Assembly: GCA_014360015.1 (NCBI GenBank)
Contig: JACIYJ010000012.1
Coordinates: 1 to 58,506 of the forward strand
Source of the DNA: Candidatus Aminicenantota bacterium
GTDB lineage: Bacteria > Acidobacteriota > Aminicenantia > Aminicenantales > Saccharicenantaceae
DNA: 58,506 nucleotides
Direction: 5' to 3'
Part shown: piece after piece, positions 35,980 to 44,777 of the stretch
Layout: every line of letters begins with the position of its first letter
Position numbering within the stretch: the first letter of the stretch is position 1
Made by a program: the position numbers and the translations under genes
The notes under the pieces: generated by a model
The model's input: the letters and a program-made list of their open reading frames with translations, nothing else
Database searches by the model: none
What the model was told of the DNA's origin: nothing

Positions 35980-38139
35980 ATGAATTCCAGAAATTTTTTA
36001 GTTAGAACATTAATATTCTTTTTTATCGGCTTATTGATTGCTTCATCCGTTCCAGCTCAAACCGCTAATACCGAAATAAGCCAGAAGATTGCCGGCCACT
36101 GGGAAGGAGCCATAGAGCTTCCCGGAATGAAGCTCGAAGTTCTGGTTGATTTTAAACTTACAGCCGAAAAGAAATTAGAAGGCGCAATTTCTATCCCGAT
36201 CCAGAAAGCCAAGGATCTGCCACTAACCGATATTGTCATCGCTGATAAGGACATCAGTTTCGCCATCGCCGGCGTTCCGGGAAATCCGGTCTTTAAGGGA
36301 AAGCTGGACGAAAGCGGACAGAAAATCTCCGGCAATTTCACTCAATCGGGCCAGACCTTTCCCTTCACTCTGAGCAAGGGCGAAGACCCGGTAGCTAAAG
36401 CCAAAAAAATCCTGGAAGGAATGGATTCAACCATCAACAAAGCTATGGCTGACCTCAAAGTCCCGGGCTTAGCTCTGGCTGTGGTCAAGGATAAAGAAGT
36501 GATTTTCGCTAAAGGCTTCGGTCTTCGCGACGTAGAAAACAAACTGCCGATGACGCCCGACACTCTGCTGGCCATAGGTTCTGCTACCAAAGCTTTCACT
36601 ACTTTCGCCCTGGCCAGGCTGGCTGACGAAGGCAAAATGAGCTGGGACCAACCGGTGCGCACCTACATTCCCTGGTTTAAGCTCTCCGACCCGCTTATTA
36701 CCGAGCGAATTACACCCCGCGATTTAGTTACCCACCGCTCCGGTCTTCCCCGTCATGACCTTCTCTGGTACAACAATTACCAGGCCACGCGGGAGGAACT
36801 GGTCCGGCGACTGGCTTATCTTAAGTTCACGGCTGACTTGAGGCAGAAATTCCAGTACAACAACCTGATGTTTCTCACCGCGGGCTACCTGCTCGAAGTT
36901 CTGAGCGGAAAAACGTGGGAAGAAGCAGTTCGGGAGCTGGTACTTAACCCGCTTGAAATGAAGAGGACTAATTTTTCCGTTTTAGATTCGCAGAAAGACC
37001 AGGATTTTGCTCAGCCCTATCTTTACCGTGACGGAAAAATCCAGAAAATTCCTTTCCGCAATATCACCAACATGGGACCGGCCGGCTCCATCAACTCCAG
37101 CGTGCGGGAAATGAGCAATTGGGTAATAGTCCACCTGAACTCAGGAAAATTTGGCGACAAGCAGCTCTTGAACCCAGCCACTCTGAATGACCTGCACCTT
37201 CCCCATATGCCCATCGAGCAGACGCCGGCCACGCCTTACTTGAGCCCCGCCAGTTATGCCATGGGCTGGTTCGTGGATTATTACCGCGGTCACCAGCGAG
37301 TCTATCACGGCGGAAACATTGACGGCTTCTCGGCTCTGGTCAGTATGCTTCCTCAGGATGGCTATGGCTTTGTCATTCTGACTAACAGAAATGGCAGCAT
37401 CCTGCCCGAGCTTCTGGTTCGCACCCTGACTGATAAATTGCTCGGACTGGAGCCGGTGGATTGGATTGGCGAAGCCGTGCGCAATCAGGCTCAGGGTGAA
37501 GAGCTGGGTAAAAAAGCCGAGCAGAAAGCAGTTGCCCGCAGAAAACCTGGAACCAAACCCGCCCATGCCCTCAACGAATACGCCGGGACTTACTTTCATC
37601 CAGGCTACGGCGAGCTTAAGGTCAATTTCAAAGATGGAAAACTTTCCTTTACTTATAACGGCATAACCACTCCGCTTGAGCACTGGCATTATGAAACTTT
37701 TAACGGCCTGAAGGCTGAGGACCCAACATTTGAAAATATGAAGCTTACCTTCCAGACCGACGTCAACGGGAATGTGTCCGCCGTGGCCGCACCTTTTGAA
37801 CCGACCTGCGATGATATCGTCTTCAAGAAAAAACCAGACGAACGCTACTACGACCCGAAATTCCTGCAAAAGCTCACCGGAAAATACGTGATCCTGAATC
37901 AGGTGGCCACAGTGGAGCTTAAGGGCAACACTTTGACCTTGTTTGTCCCTGGCCAGCCTGTGTATGAGCTGGTGCCAGACATCGGAGATGAATTTTACCT
38001 CAAGCAGGCACCGGTAATCAGAATCCATTTTATCTTCGACCCGAAAGGTGAGGTTATCGGTCTTGAACAAATTCAGCCCGGCGGCGTCTTTGAGCTTAAG
38101 AAGATAACTGATAAAGAGGAAGTTCCTAAAGAAAAATAA
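35980..38139 (+). CDS. Serine hydrolase, class C beta-lactamase/DD-peptidase fold, exported
   Basis: 719 residues with a signal peptide of about 26 residues (FFIGLLIASSVPAQ). An N-terminal beta-sandwich of about 115 residues precedes the beta-lactamase-fold domain. All three motifs of the class C fold are present: SATK with nucleophile Ser201 and Lys204, YNN at Tyr293, and HGG at His443 (in VYHGGNIDGF). A C-terminal pair of beta domains (from about 510; LNEYAGTYFHPGYGELKV, DUF3471-like) follows. Members are peptidases or esterases rather than true beta-lactamases. The strong ribosome site GGAGG sits before the ATG. It is monocistronic by position. Confidence 0.9.
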   Translation: MNSRNFLVRTLIFFFIGLLIASSVPAQTANTEISQKIAGHWEGAIELPGMKLEVLVDFKLTAEKKLEGAISIPIQKAKDLPLTDIVIADKDISFAIAGVPGNPVFKGKLDESGQKISGNFTQSGQTFPFTLSKGEDPVAKAKKILEGMDSTINKAMADLKVPGLALAVVKDKEVIFAKGFGLRDVENKLPMTPDTLLAIGSATKAFTTFALARLADEGKMSWDQPVRTYIPWFKLSDPLITERITPRDLVTHRSGLPRHDLLWYNNYQATREELVRRLAYLKFTADLRQKFQYNNLMFLTAGYLLEVLSGKTWEEAVRELVLNPLEMKRTNFSVLDSQKDQDFAQPYLYRDGKIQKIPFRNITNMGPAGSINSSVREMSNWVIVHLNSGKFGDKQLLNPATLNDLHLPHMPIEQTPATPYLSPASYAMGWFVDYYRGHQRVYHGGNIDGFSALVSMLPQDGYGFVILTNRNGSILPELLVRTLTDKLLGLEPVDWIGEAVRNQAQGEELGKKAEQKAVARRKPGTKPAHALNEYAGTYFHPGYGELKVNFKDGKLSFTYNGITTPLEHWHYETFNGLKAEDPTFENMKLTFQTDVNGNVSAVAAPFEPTCDDIVFKKKPDERYYDPKFLQKLTGKYVILNQVATVELKGNTLTLFVPGQPVYELVPDIGDEFYLKQAPVIRIHFIFDPKGEVIGLEQIQPGGVFELKKITDKEEVPKEK

Positions 38140-38514
38140 TCGATAATTAAGCGTCTGAGCTTTCGGCAAAGGGATAACACAGACCACTTGGTTCAGGACG
38201 GTCAACCTCCTATCCCCCATAGTCAGCAGAAGACACCGAGCGGTCAGAGCAGCTGCTGCTCCTCCTCAAACGTTTCTTGCTGGCCTTCTTACTTCCTCAT
38301 CCATATAGTCCTCTCTTCCTGGATACTATGTCCTAGTCTGAATGAAAACCAGATTTGACAAGAGTTAGCCTGTCGATTTACCATCCCAGCTGATGCGATG
38401 GGCAGAATCGATGCCTTTAGATCTCATCCCGCCAGCTCAACAGAAAAGGAAATTCTTATCAACTATCTTAGAGATAAAAGCTCACCCCTTATGGAAAAGT
38501 GCTCACCGTAGCTT
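38140..38514. other. Intergenic stretch without a recognisable gene
   Basis: 375 bases between two convergent genes. Base composition is unlike the neighbouring coding DNA, and a short frame of about 45 codons is open on the plus strand near 38360-38510 without a credible start or ribosome site. It may be the eroded flank of the adjacent AbiE-like island. No tRNA or terminator was recognised. Confidence 0.4.
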
Positions 38515-39309
38515 TTAACCTATAAGTTTCAAAATCAAATCCTTGTCCAAAAGTTTGAGTTCATTTTTATCCTCTATGAATCTTTCTACATCTTTCCTAA
38601 CTTTCACAAAATCAACTCCAGCTAACCTTTCTTTTAAAAAATCATTAAAGTTATCTGCATTTAAATTTATTTTTTTGTGCTCCGTCTGTTCTATAGCGTT
38701 ATTGAGGAGTTCAAAATTGGGAATAGCCTTTCTCCCCAAATACCAGATCAGGTCGTAAAAGTCTCTTCCTTTGATATATTTTCTAAAAAAGCAAGCATGG
38801 AGTTTTGTCGCATAAAGGGAAGGAATGTCAAAATGGGTAACAGTAAAAACAAAATGTTTACTCACTAATGATAACTCTGTCCTCCAACCCCTTGGCGGAT
38901 TTGAATCCACTTCAAATTTAATGAAAAGTTTTTGGCCCTTCTGATTGGATAACCCTAAAAGAGAGAGGACATCTTTAAATTTAAACATAGCAGAATGAAC
39001 AGAGCCTTCAGCAGATTTTTTAATTTCTAAAGAAAATCCTGCTTTCTCCAGTTCATAAGCAACCCTTTCTAAAAAAATATCCAAATCATAGCCTTTTCTA
39101 TTAATAAGTGAGAAATCAAGGTCTTCTGAAAACCTTCGCAGGCCATATAAAAATCGCAGAGCTGTCCCCCCAACAAAAGCAAGATTTTTAAAATACCCCT
39201 TATCATAAAGAATCTTTAATATAAGCAATTGTAAGAATTCCCTTGTTGTATGAATCTTTGCTTCCCTGCCTGAAATACCGACGATGCTTTTCTCTATTAA
39301 ATCCAGCAT
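38515..39309 (-). CDS. AbiEii/AbiGii-family nucleotidyltransferase toxin
   Basis: 264 residues. The nucleotidyltransferase core is visible as FVGGTALRFLYGLRRFSEDLDFSLI: a GG(S/T) motif followed by the DxD metal-binding pair, as in AbiEii/MenA-type toxins that transfer nucleotides to tRNA or similar acceptors. YATKLHACFFRKYIKGRDFYDL is the second conserved motif of the family. It lies 4 bases after the regulator gene at 39314, the standard order (antitoxin first) for AbiE type IV toxin-antitoxin/abortive-infection modules. The AT-rich composition, unlike the glycosidase genes, suggests horizontal transfer. Confidence 0.87.
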   Translation of the reverse strand: MLDLIEKSIVGISGREAKIHTTREFLQLLILKILYDKGYFKNLAFVGGTALRFLYGLRRFSEDLDFSLINRKGYDLDIFLERVAYELEKAGFSLEIKKSAEGSVHSAMFKFKDVLSLLGLSNQKGQKLFIKFEVDSNPPRGWRTELSLVSKHFVFTVTHFDIPSLYATKLHACFFRKYIKGRDFYDLIWYLGRKAIPNFELLNNAIEQTEHKKINLNADNFNDFLKERLAGVDFVKVRKDVERFIEDKNELKLLDKDLILKLIG

Positions 39310-39313
39310 AGAG

Positions 39314-39949
39314 CTAAATTCCCCTTTTCATAAAAATTAATAAGTTTTTCACCACCCCCATAACTGCCTTATTTTCGAACCTTCTGGCATACTCTATAAG
39401 CCTTTTCTTTTTTAGTATGTCTAAATTTTGAAATCTGTATGACAAACTGAAAATATCCTCTTCCTTGCCTTTGAAATCTTGTATATTCAAGTAGATAAAG
39501 TCAAGCAAGGCCTTCTCCGGCTCTGCGATAAAAACTGGGAAGCCATTTTCATCCTTTATTTCCTTAAAACCAAAGAATAGGCTGGTTTTCAAGTGCTGAT
39601 AGATAAAAGTGCCGAAAGAATTTGTAAATTTAGCTGTCTTTTTTGTAGTAACGGAAGTAACATCTTCTACCTTTTCAGGAATTAAATCATAATAGCCAAA
39701 GGCATAGGTTGTGCTAACATAAGAAGGCGAATATAAAGCATTAGCCAGAAAAATTCTTGATGGCTCAATTTTTCTATCCCTTTCATTCAGGATATAAATT
39801 CCCTTTTTTAATCTTATAACTAACCCCTTTTTAATCCAGCCACTAAACTGAACTTTCAAAGTTTTGGTTTTCCTATCTAAGTTATAGATATGGGTTGATG
39901 AGATGAGAGGAAACTCCTTAACTGCATCCTTAAATTCTAAATATTTCAT
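39314..39949 (-). CDS. AbiEi-like winged-helix antitoxin/regulator
   Basis: 211 residues. The N-terminal part reads as a winged-helix (LDRKTKTLKVQFSGWIKKGLVIRLKKGIYIL), in which 'G.i.rl.kGiY.l' is typical of AbiEi-type antitoxins. A conserved middle section follows (SRIFLANALYSPSYVSTTYAFGYYDLIPE), then a C-terminal domain with EPEKALLDFIYLN. It is expected to repress its own promoter and neutralise the toxin encoded immediately downstream. No good ribosome site is visible. Pairing with the AbiEii-like gene makes the call firm. Confidence 0.85.
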   Translation of the reverse strand: MKYLEFKDAVKEFPLISSTHIYNLDRKTKTLKVQFSGWIKKGLVIRLKKGIYILNERDRKIEPSRIFLANALYSPSYVSTTYAFGYYDLIPEKVEDVTSVTTKKTAKFTNSFGTFIYQHLKTSLFFGFKEIKDENGFPVFIAEPEKALLDFIYLNIQDFKGKEEDIFSLSYRFQNLDILKKKRLIEYARRFENKAVMGVVKNLLIFMKRGI

Positions 39950-40313
39950 TTCCGTAAGTTATAAATTTTTATTACTTACAGAAATAAATTACCTCTGAAG
40001 ATCTGGTTTTGTCAAGCAAGTGTTTTGCATTAATTTTGCCTTCTTATAAATATTTCTCAAGAGGGCAATAAACAAAGGTTTAGATATGAGAAATAAAAAA
40101 TTATTACCAATAAATTAGGAACAGGGCTCAACTCTGGTGCTGGATGGTTTAAAAAGATAGAGAAGAGGCTTCCTTTTCCCTTTACAGGTTTTCCAAACAT
40201 CTCTTAAGCGAAAATCATGGTGGGAACGTCGGGTAATGAATAAGCGGTGTAATTCCTGAATAAATCTCAGGTTCCAATTCGGGATAAAACTAACAAAGGC
40301 AACTGGCCTGAGT
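39950..40313. other. Intergenic stretch upstream of the antitoxin gene
   Basis: 364 bases between the antitoxin start and the end of the PTS fusion gene. On the minus strand a frame of about 65 codons, from the end of the PTS gene to near 40120, encodes a basic peptide (FVSFIPNWNLRFIQELHRLF and onward) but has no ATG, GTG or TTG, so it may be a remnant. The AT-rich part near the antitoxin start probably holds its promoter; I could not fix one. Confidence 0.35.
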
Positions 40314-42836
40314 TTAATCAGTAGCTGTCTTTATTAAATGCACCACCTCATCAGCAGTCCTGGCCTGGCGGAGGGCCTCCCGGAATTCTTCATGGATAAG
40401 CTTTCTGGAAAGCTTTGGCAGAAGCTGGAGTTTTTGCCGAACCTTCTCGCCGGAAGGAATGGCCAGAGCCACCACCAGGTCAACCGGTTGTCCTTCTTTT
40501 GACTGCCAGTCAACCGGCTGCTTTAACCTCAAAAGTGCAATGCTCGGCGTCCTGACCTCTCCTGATTGACAGTGAGGGATAGCCAGGCCAAACCCGATTT
40601 CTGTGGCCACATCATCCTCTCTTTTCCAGAGAGCCAGCTCAAAGGCAGCTCGGTTTGAAACCCGACCTGAAAGCTGAAAAAGCGCCGCTACCCGCTGAAT
40701 CACTTCAGCCTTGCTTCCGCAGTCAGCTTCAAGGTCAACAAGCTCCGGCGCGATTACCTCTTCTGAAAAACGAGCTTGATAAAATCGGTCCAGAAGCTTA
40801 GCGTTGTCCTCGGCTGTGGCCGCCTTCATGGCCTCAGCCACCAGCTGCTCACACTCCTCGGTCCTGAGGCCAGAAAGAACCGCCTTCACTTCTGGAATAA
40901 ACCCTGAGCTCATGCTGAGCTCATCAAAGCCCATGCCGACAAAGACTGGCGTTAACCGCGAATCACCGGCGATTTCTCCACAGAGCCCTACCCACTTTCC
41001 TTCAGCATGCGCCAGGTCAATGGCCTGTTTGAGAAGCCGGAGCAGAGCCGGGTTCAGCGGCTGGTTCAGGTATTTAACCCGCGGATTGCCCCGGTCAGCG
41101 GCAAAAAAGTATTGAATCAAATCGTTGGAGCCAACGCTAAAAAAATCAACTTCCGGAGCGAATTTATCCGCCAGCATGGCCACCGACGGAATTTCCAGCA
41201 TGATGCCGATTTCAATCTCCGAGTTAAATGGTACACCTTCCGCTTTTAGCTCGGCACAGAACTTCTGCACCTGTTCCCGCAGCCAGCGCACCTCTTCCAC
41301 CAGAGCCACCATCGGAAACATTATTCGGAGTGGGCCATGCACCGCAGCTCTAAGAATAGCTCTTACCTGGCTGCGGAACATCTCATAATGTTCCTGGTAG
41401 ATTCGAATCCCACGATAGCCGAGAAAAGGATTTGGTTCCTGAGGCAGGCTGAGCGAGGGAATGGGTTTATCGCCGCCAATGTCAAATGTTCTGAGGATGA
41501 TCGGCCGGCCTTCGGCTTCCTCAGCTACCCGCCGGTACAGCTGATACTGGTCTTCTTCAGTCGGAAGCACCTGCTTGCCGTAAAGGAGAAGCTCGGTGCG
41601 GAAAATCCCGACTGCTTCTGCTCCATCCTGCCAGGCTTTCCTGAGCTCTTCCGGATGGCCGATGTTGGCTGCAATTTCAATCTTCCGGCCGTCTGCAGTC
41701 ATGCCTGGAAGCTGCGCCTTCTTTCTTCTGCCTTCTGCAACCAGGCGCTCAGTTTCGAGCTCTTTCTGGTAATATCTTCTGACTGCCTCACCCGGTGAAA
41801 TCACCACCACTCCCCTGGTGCCATCAACGATCACTTCCTCGTCAGGGCGAATCAGCCGGCTGGCTTCAGCCACACCAGTCACCGCTGGAATCCCCCGGCC
41901 CCTGGCCATAATCAGGGTATGCGAAGTTTGCCCGGCTTTTTCCAGCACCAGGCCACAAACAAACTCCGGCTTGAAGCTTAAAAAATCCGAGGGAAAAAGG
42001 TCTTCGGCCACCACCACCGCCGGCTCCTTCAGCTCGGCCCTCGGCGGTATCAGTCGTTCACAGCCAAGCTTTTCTAAAAGTCGCAGAGCCACATCCCCGA
42101 CATCAGCCATTCTTTCTCTGAGATACTGACTTTTGGCCTGAAGGAGAAGCTGGCTGAATTCCTTAGCTGCCTGTCCAATAGCCGCTGCCGCCGTAGAGTT
42201 TCCCTTCTCTATCAATTCCTCCACCCGGCTGATAAAAGCCCGGTCCGAAGCAATCGCGAGATGTGCCTGAAGAATGTTTTTCTCAACACCGCTTTTTTCT
42301 GAAAGAGCCTGCTTAATTTCTGATTGAATCTCCGAGACAGCTTTTAGAAAGGCTTCTTTTTCTGCTTCTGCGGATAAAGCTTTTTTGCCTTCCTCTCCAG
42401 CCAGAAAGCTTTCCCAATCGACACCGCTCTTTAGCAGAAATACTTTTCCCTGAGCTATGCCCGATGAGGCCGGCTGACCGGTTATGCAAACTTCCTTCTC
42501 ATCCAGTACAATTCGGGGAATGATAGCTCCGGCGGCCGGGATTTCCTTCAGAGCAGCTTCCTCTTTTAGCGGTAGTTCCTGAATTAAAAATTGCTTGAAC
42601 TCAGCGGCAAATTCTTTTTCGCCGTCACCGGCTATCACTATGTGGCACTCGTCCCTGTGCTGGGTGTCAGAAGTAACCAGCGAGAGAACACTTTTAGCAT
42701 CAGCTTTTCGCCCATTGCGGAGGTTTTCCCAGACTATTTCGCCGGAAAAATTCTGACATTTTTCCTGAATAAAGCTGGCCGGTCGGGCATGAAGCCCTAA
42801 GGGCAGAGGAAATTCAAAAGTAAATTCAACAGCCAA
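40314..42836 (-). CDS. PTS multiphosphoryl transfer protein: HPr-EI-EIIA(Fru) fusion
   Basis: 840 residues that carry phosphate from PEP to EIIB. The order differs from E. coli FruB. HPr comes first (about 1-90, LPLGLHARPAS with phospho-His16). Enzyme I follows (about 115-680), with swivel-domain phospho-His306 in AGQTSHTLIMARGRG, the PEP-binding signature GIFRTELLLYG, and DFFSVGSNDLIQYFFAADR. A fructose-type EIIA ends the protein (about 690-840, GFGLAIPHCQSGEV with phospho-His755). The start is TTG, 11 bases inside the end of the EIIB gene, with AAGGAAG upstream, so the two are translationally coupled. Confidence 0.92.
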   Translation of the reverse strand: MAVEFTFEFPLPLGLHARPASFIQEKCQNFSGEIVWENLRNGRKADAKSVLSLVTSDTQHRDECHIVIAGDGEKEFAAEFKQFLIQELPLKEEAALKEIPAAGAIIPRIVLDEKEVCITGQPASSGIAQGKVFLLKSGVDWESFLAGEEGKKALSAEAEKEAFLKAVSEIQSEIKQALSEKSGVEKNILQAHLAIASDRAFISRVEELIEKGNSTAAAAIGQAAKEFSQLLLQAKSQYLRERMADVGDVALRLLEKLGCERLIPPRAELKEPAVVVAEDLFPSDFLSFKPEFVCGLVLEKAGQTSHTLIMARGRGIPAVTGVAEASRLIRPDEEVIVDGTRGVVVISPGEAVRRYYQKELETERLVAEGRRKKAQLPGMTADGRKIEIAANIGHPEELRKAWQDGAEAVGIFRTELLLYGKQVLPTEEDQYQLYRRVAEEAEGRPIILRTFDIGGDKPIPSLSLPQEPNPFLGYRGIRIYQEHYEMFRSQVRAILRAAVHGPLRIMFPMVALVEEVRWLREQVQKFCAELKAEGVPFNSEIEIGIMLEIPSVAMLADKFAPEVDFFSVGSNDLIQYFFAADRGNPRVKYLNQPLNPALLRLLKQAIDLAHAEGKWVGLCGEIAGDSRLTPVFVGMGFDELSMSSGFIPEVKAVLSGLRTEECEQLVAEAMKAATAEDNAKLLDRFYQARFSEEVIAPELVDLEADCGSKAEVIQRVAALFQLSGRVSNRAAFELALWKREDDVATEIGFGLAIPHCQSGEVRTPSIALLRLKQPVDWQSKEGQPVDLVVALAIPSGEKVRQKLQLLPKLSRKLIHEEFREALRQARTADEVVHLIKTATD

Positions 42837-43137
42837 TTTCTTCCTTCACCTTCTGTAAAATTCCTTCGGCATTCTTGATGGCTTCCTGGACCGAAAATTC
42901 AAAAATCTTTTTGCCTTCGAAGCGCTCAGCTTTCTGAACCGGAATGCCCACAGCAAAAATCACAGCACTGGCTTCTTTGATGTCATTCTCTTCAAGTTCG
43001 TTTTCAATACCCATAGCACCCTGGGTTTCAACTTTGATGGAAAAACCCATTTTTTTAGCCACGCGCTCCAACTGCTCGGCAGCCATATAGGTATGAGCAA
43101 TCCCGGTTGGACAGGCAGTTACGGCTACCAGTTTCAT
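42826..43137 (-). CDS. PTS fructose-type EIIB component
   Basis: 103 residues from the ATG at 43137, which TTGGAGG precedes by 7 bases; a TTG at 43149 would overlap that ribosome site. It is a complete EIIB(Fru) domain: LVAVTACPTGIAHTYMAAE, with phospho-Cys9, and VETQGAMGIENEL, then AVIFAVGIPVQKAERFEGKK. It takes phosphate from the EIIA domain of the downstream fusion protein and passes it to the sugar at EIIC. Its stop codon lies within the start region of the fusion gene. Confidence 0.93.
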   Translation of the reverse strand: MKLVAVTACPTGIAHTYMAAEQLERVAKKMGFSIKVETQGAMGIENELEENDIKEASAVIFAVGIPVQKAERFEGKKIFEFSVQEAIKNAEGILQKVKEEIGC

Positions 43138-43288
43138 CTTGGCCTCCAATTTCCATCAACAAATTTTATTTTAGCATCAAGAGTAAATATATGTACTTAA
43201 AATAGCTTTTATTTTAATATTTAAAATTAGCTTTATCAACGACGTCGGTGGTACCATAATCAAAAATTTAATCAGGAAAGGAGGGATT

Positions 43289-43603
43289 TTGGATACGAAA
43301 AATCTCAAGTTTTCAGATATCTACTGGCGTTCATCTGAAAAATGGGCAAAGGACAAGCAGGACTATTCAGAAGCCCCAATCATCAGGATTGAGATAATAG
43401 GAACAAATGACTGGTATCACATTTATAGTTTAACCGAGGTTTTTCAAGGCCCTGAAAATTATCCACATAGGCGGGTCCACCACAATCTTATAGCTGAAGA
43501 TCAAAAAAACAATTTTGGAAGGGTTAAAGTATTAAGTCGATCCAACGAATTAACAAGGGAATTCAAATCATTTGCTGAATTCTTCCAAGAATTAATCCGA
43601 TAA
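43289..43603 (+). CDS. Unknown small protein inserted in the PTS locus on the opposite strand
   Basis: 104 residues, not recognised. The start is a TTG preceded by AAAGGAGGG, a very strong ribosome site, which supports translation. The protein is soluble, without a signal peptide or membrane span, rich in charged and aromatic residues (FSDIYWRSSEKWAKDKQDYS; IRIEIIGTNDWYHIYSL). It is the only plus-strand gene between EIIC and EIIB, so it breaks what is normally one operon. A possible promoter (TTATCA, 16 bases, CATAAT) and a palindrome CGACGTCG lie upstream at 43228-43260. It may be a recently acquired gene; no function is proposed. Confidence 0.7.
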   Translation: MDTKNLKFSDIYWRSSEKWAKDKQDYSEAPIIRIEIIGTNDWYHIYSLTEVFQGPENYPHRRVHHNLIAEDQKNNFGRVKVLSRSNELTREFKSFAEFFQELIR

Positions 43604-43672
43604 GTAAGAGCTTCTTATTGTTAAGACATATACAAAATGCCATGCTCCTTCTCAGAAATATCTTTTAGATAT

Positions 43673-44707
43673 TTATATTAATCTATCACCTTCGGCCTTC
43701 TTCCTGCTCCTCAGCCGGATTATGGTCATCAGCCCGGCCACAACCAGAGTACCAACGAGGATGGCCACAACATACATCAGCCGGTTATCCACCACTGGCA
43801 GCACAATTGGTCCGCCGTGTGGAGCATGGTCTCCAACCTTTCCCAGCATGGCGATGACCGAGCCAACACTGGAGCCGGCCATAATCACCGGAATGACCCT
43901 GAATGGGTCGGCCGCGGCAAAAGGAATGGCCCCTTCAGTGATGCCAATAGCTCCCATGGCCAGAGCCGCCAGACCGGCGTCTCTCTCCTGCTCGGTCCAG
44001 AGTTTTTTGTTCAAAAGCGTGGCTAAGCCAAGTCCAAGGGGTGGAATGCAGATAGCGGCAGCACAGGCCCCCATGATGAAATAATTCCCCTGCTGAATCA
44101 TAGCCGCGCCGAAAAAGAAAGCCACTTTGTTCACCGGCCCGCCCATATCAAAGGCAATCATCGAACCGAGGATGATAGCCAGGATAATTTTATTGCCGGT
44201 GTTCATTACCTGCAACCAGTTGGTGATGCTGACCATTAAATCGTGGATGGGAGCCCCGATAATTTTGTACATGATAAGTCCGATGATCAGCGAGGAAATA
44301 ACCGGATAGACAAGAATCGGCATCACCGGACGGATATAAACAGGAACTTTTATCTTCTTCAAGTAAAAAATCAGAAATCCTGCCAGCAGACCAGAAATTA
44401 GCCCGCCCAGAAATCCGGCCCCAACCTGGTTGGCAATATATCCACCAACAAAACCCGGTACCAGTCCCGGCCGGTCAGCAATACCAAAAGCAATATAGCC
44501 AGAGAGAACTGGAATCAGTAGAGAAAAAGCTGCAGTGCCAATGTCGTTGATAAGCTTAAGAAACGGGGCCCGGCTGAAATCTGGCCCCTGAGAAGTCATT
44601 GGCGCCAGAGCAATCGAAATAGCGATGAGAATCCCGCCAGAAGCCACAAAAGGAATCGCGTATGAAACACCTGAAAGAAGATATTGCTTAAACTTACTGA
44701 CTTTCAT
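43673..44707 (-). CDS. PTS fructose-type EIIC permease
   Basis: 344 residues from the ATG at 44707 (MKVSKFKQYLLSGVSYAIPF). An upstream TTG at 44749 falls inside the promoter and is rejected. About nine to ten membrane spans are visible. Family motifs include AFGIADRPGLVPGFVGGYIA, AFDMGGPVNKVAFFFG and GITEGAIPFAAADP, the last containing the sugar-binding Glu of the fructose family. It transports and phosphorylates fructose or a related hexose. With the EIIB and HPr-EI-EIIA genes downstream this is a complete PTS, apart from the divergent gene between them. Confidence 0.92.
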   Translation of the reverse strand: MKVSKFKQYLLSGVSYAIPFVASGGILIAISIALAPMTSQGPDFSRAPFLKLINDIGTAAFSLLIPVLSGYIAFGIADRPGLVPGFVGGYIANQVGAGFLGGLISGLLAGFLIFYLKKIKVPVYIRPVMPILVYPVISSLIIGLIMYKIIGAPIHDLMVSITNWLQVMNTGNKIILAIILGSMIAFDMGGPVNKVAFFFGAAMIQQGNYFIMGACAAAICIPPLGLGLATLLNKKLWTEQERDAGLAALAMGAIGITEGAIPFAAADPFRVIPVIMAGSSVGSVIAMLGKVGDHAPHGGPIVLPVVDNRLMYVVAILVGTLVVAGLMTIIRLRSRKKAEGDRLI

Positions 44708-44748
44708 GTTTAATTTCTCGCTTAAAACAAATTTTGGTTTTCCTGCCA

Positions 44749-44777
44749 ATTATAAAAAAAGGCCCCACTTCTGACAA
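44749..44777 (-). promoter_or_regulatory. Promoter of the PTS EIIC gene
   Basis: On the minus strand TTGTCA (44777-44772), 17 bases, then a perfect TATAAT (44754-44749). Predicted start near 44742, about 35 nt before the ATG at 44707. Confidence 0.65.

Noticed and set aside
37141..38220. A 359-codon minus-strand frame opposite the serine hydrolase
   Set aside because: It is antisense to a gene with all catalytic motifs, has no ribosome site and no protein-like character; a shadow frame.
38140..38514. Possible transposase remnant in the gap next to the AbiE genes
   Set aside because: Translations in all frames gave no recognisable transposase motif; left as unexplained sequence.
40120..40330. 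Minus-strand frame of about 65 codons next to the PTS fusion gene
   Set aside because: It has no ATG, GTG or TTG and no recognisable family; kept only as a possible remnant in the intergenic note.
43138..43149. TTG 43149 as the start of EIIB
   Set aside because: It would overlap the GGAGG ribosome site that serves the ATG at 43137, where the conserved domain begins.
44708..44749. TTG 44749 as the start of EIIC
   Set aside because: It falls within the promoter -10 region, and the conserved protein begins at the ATG 44707.
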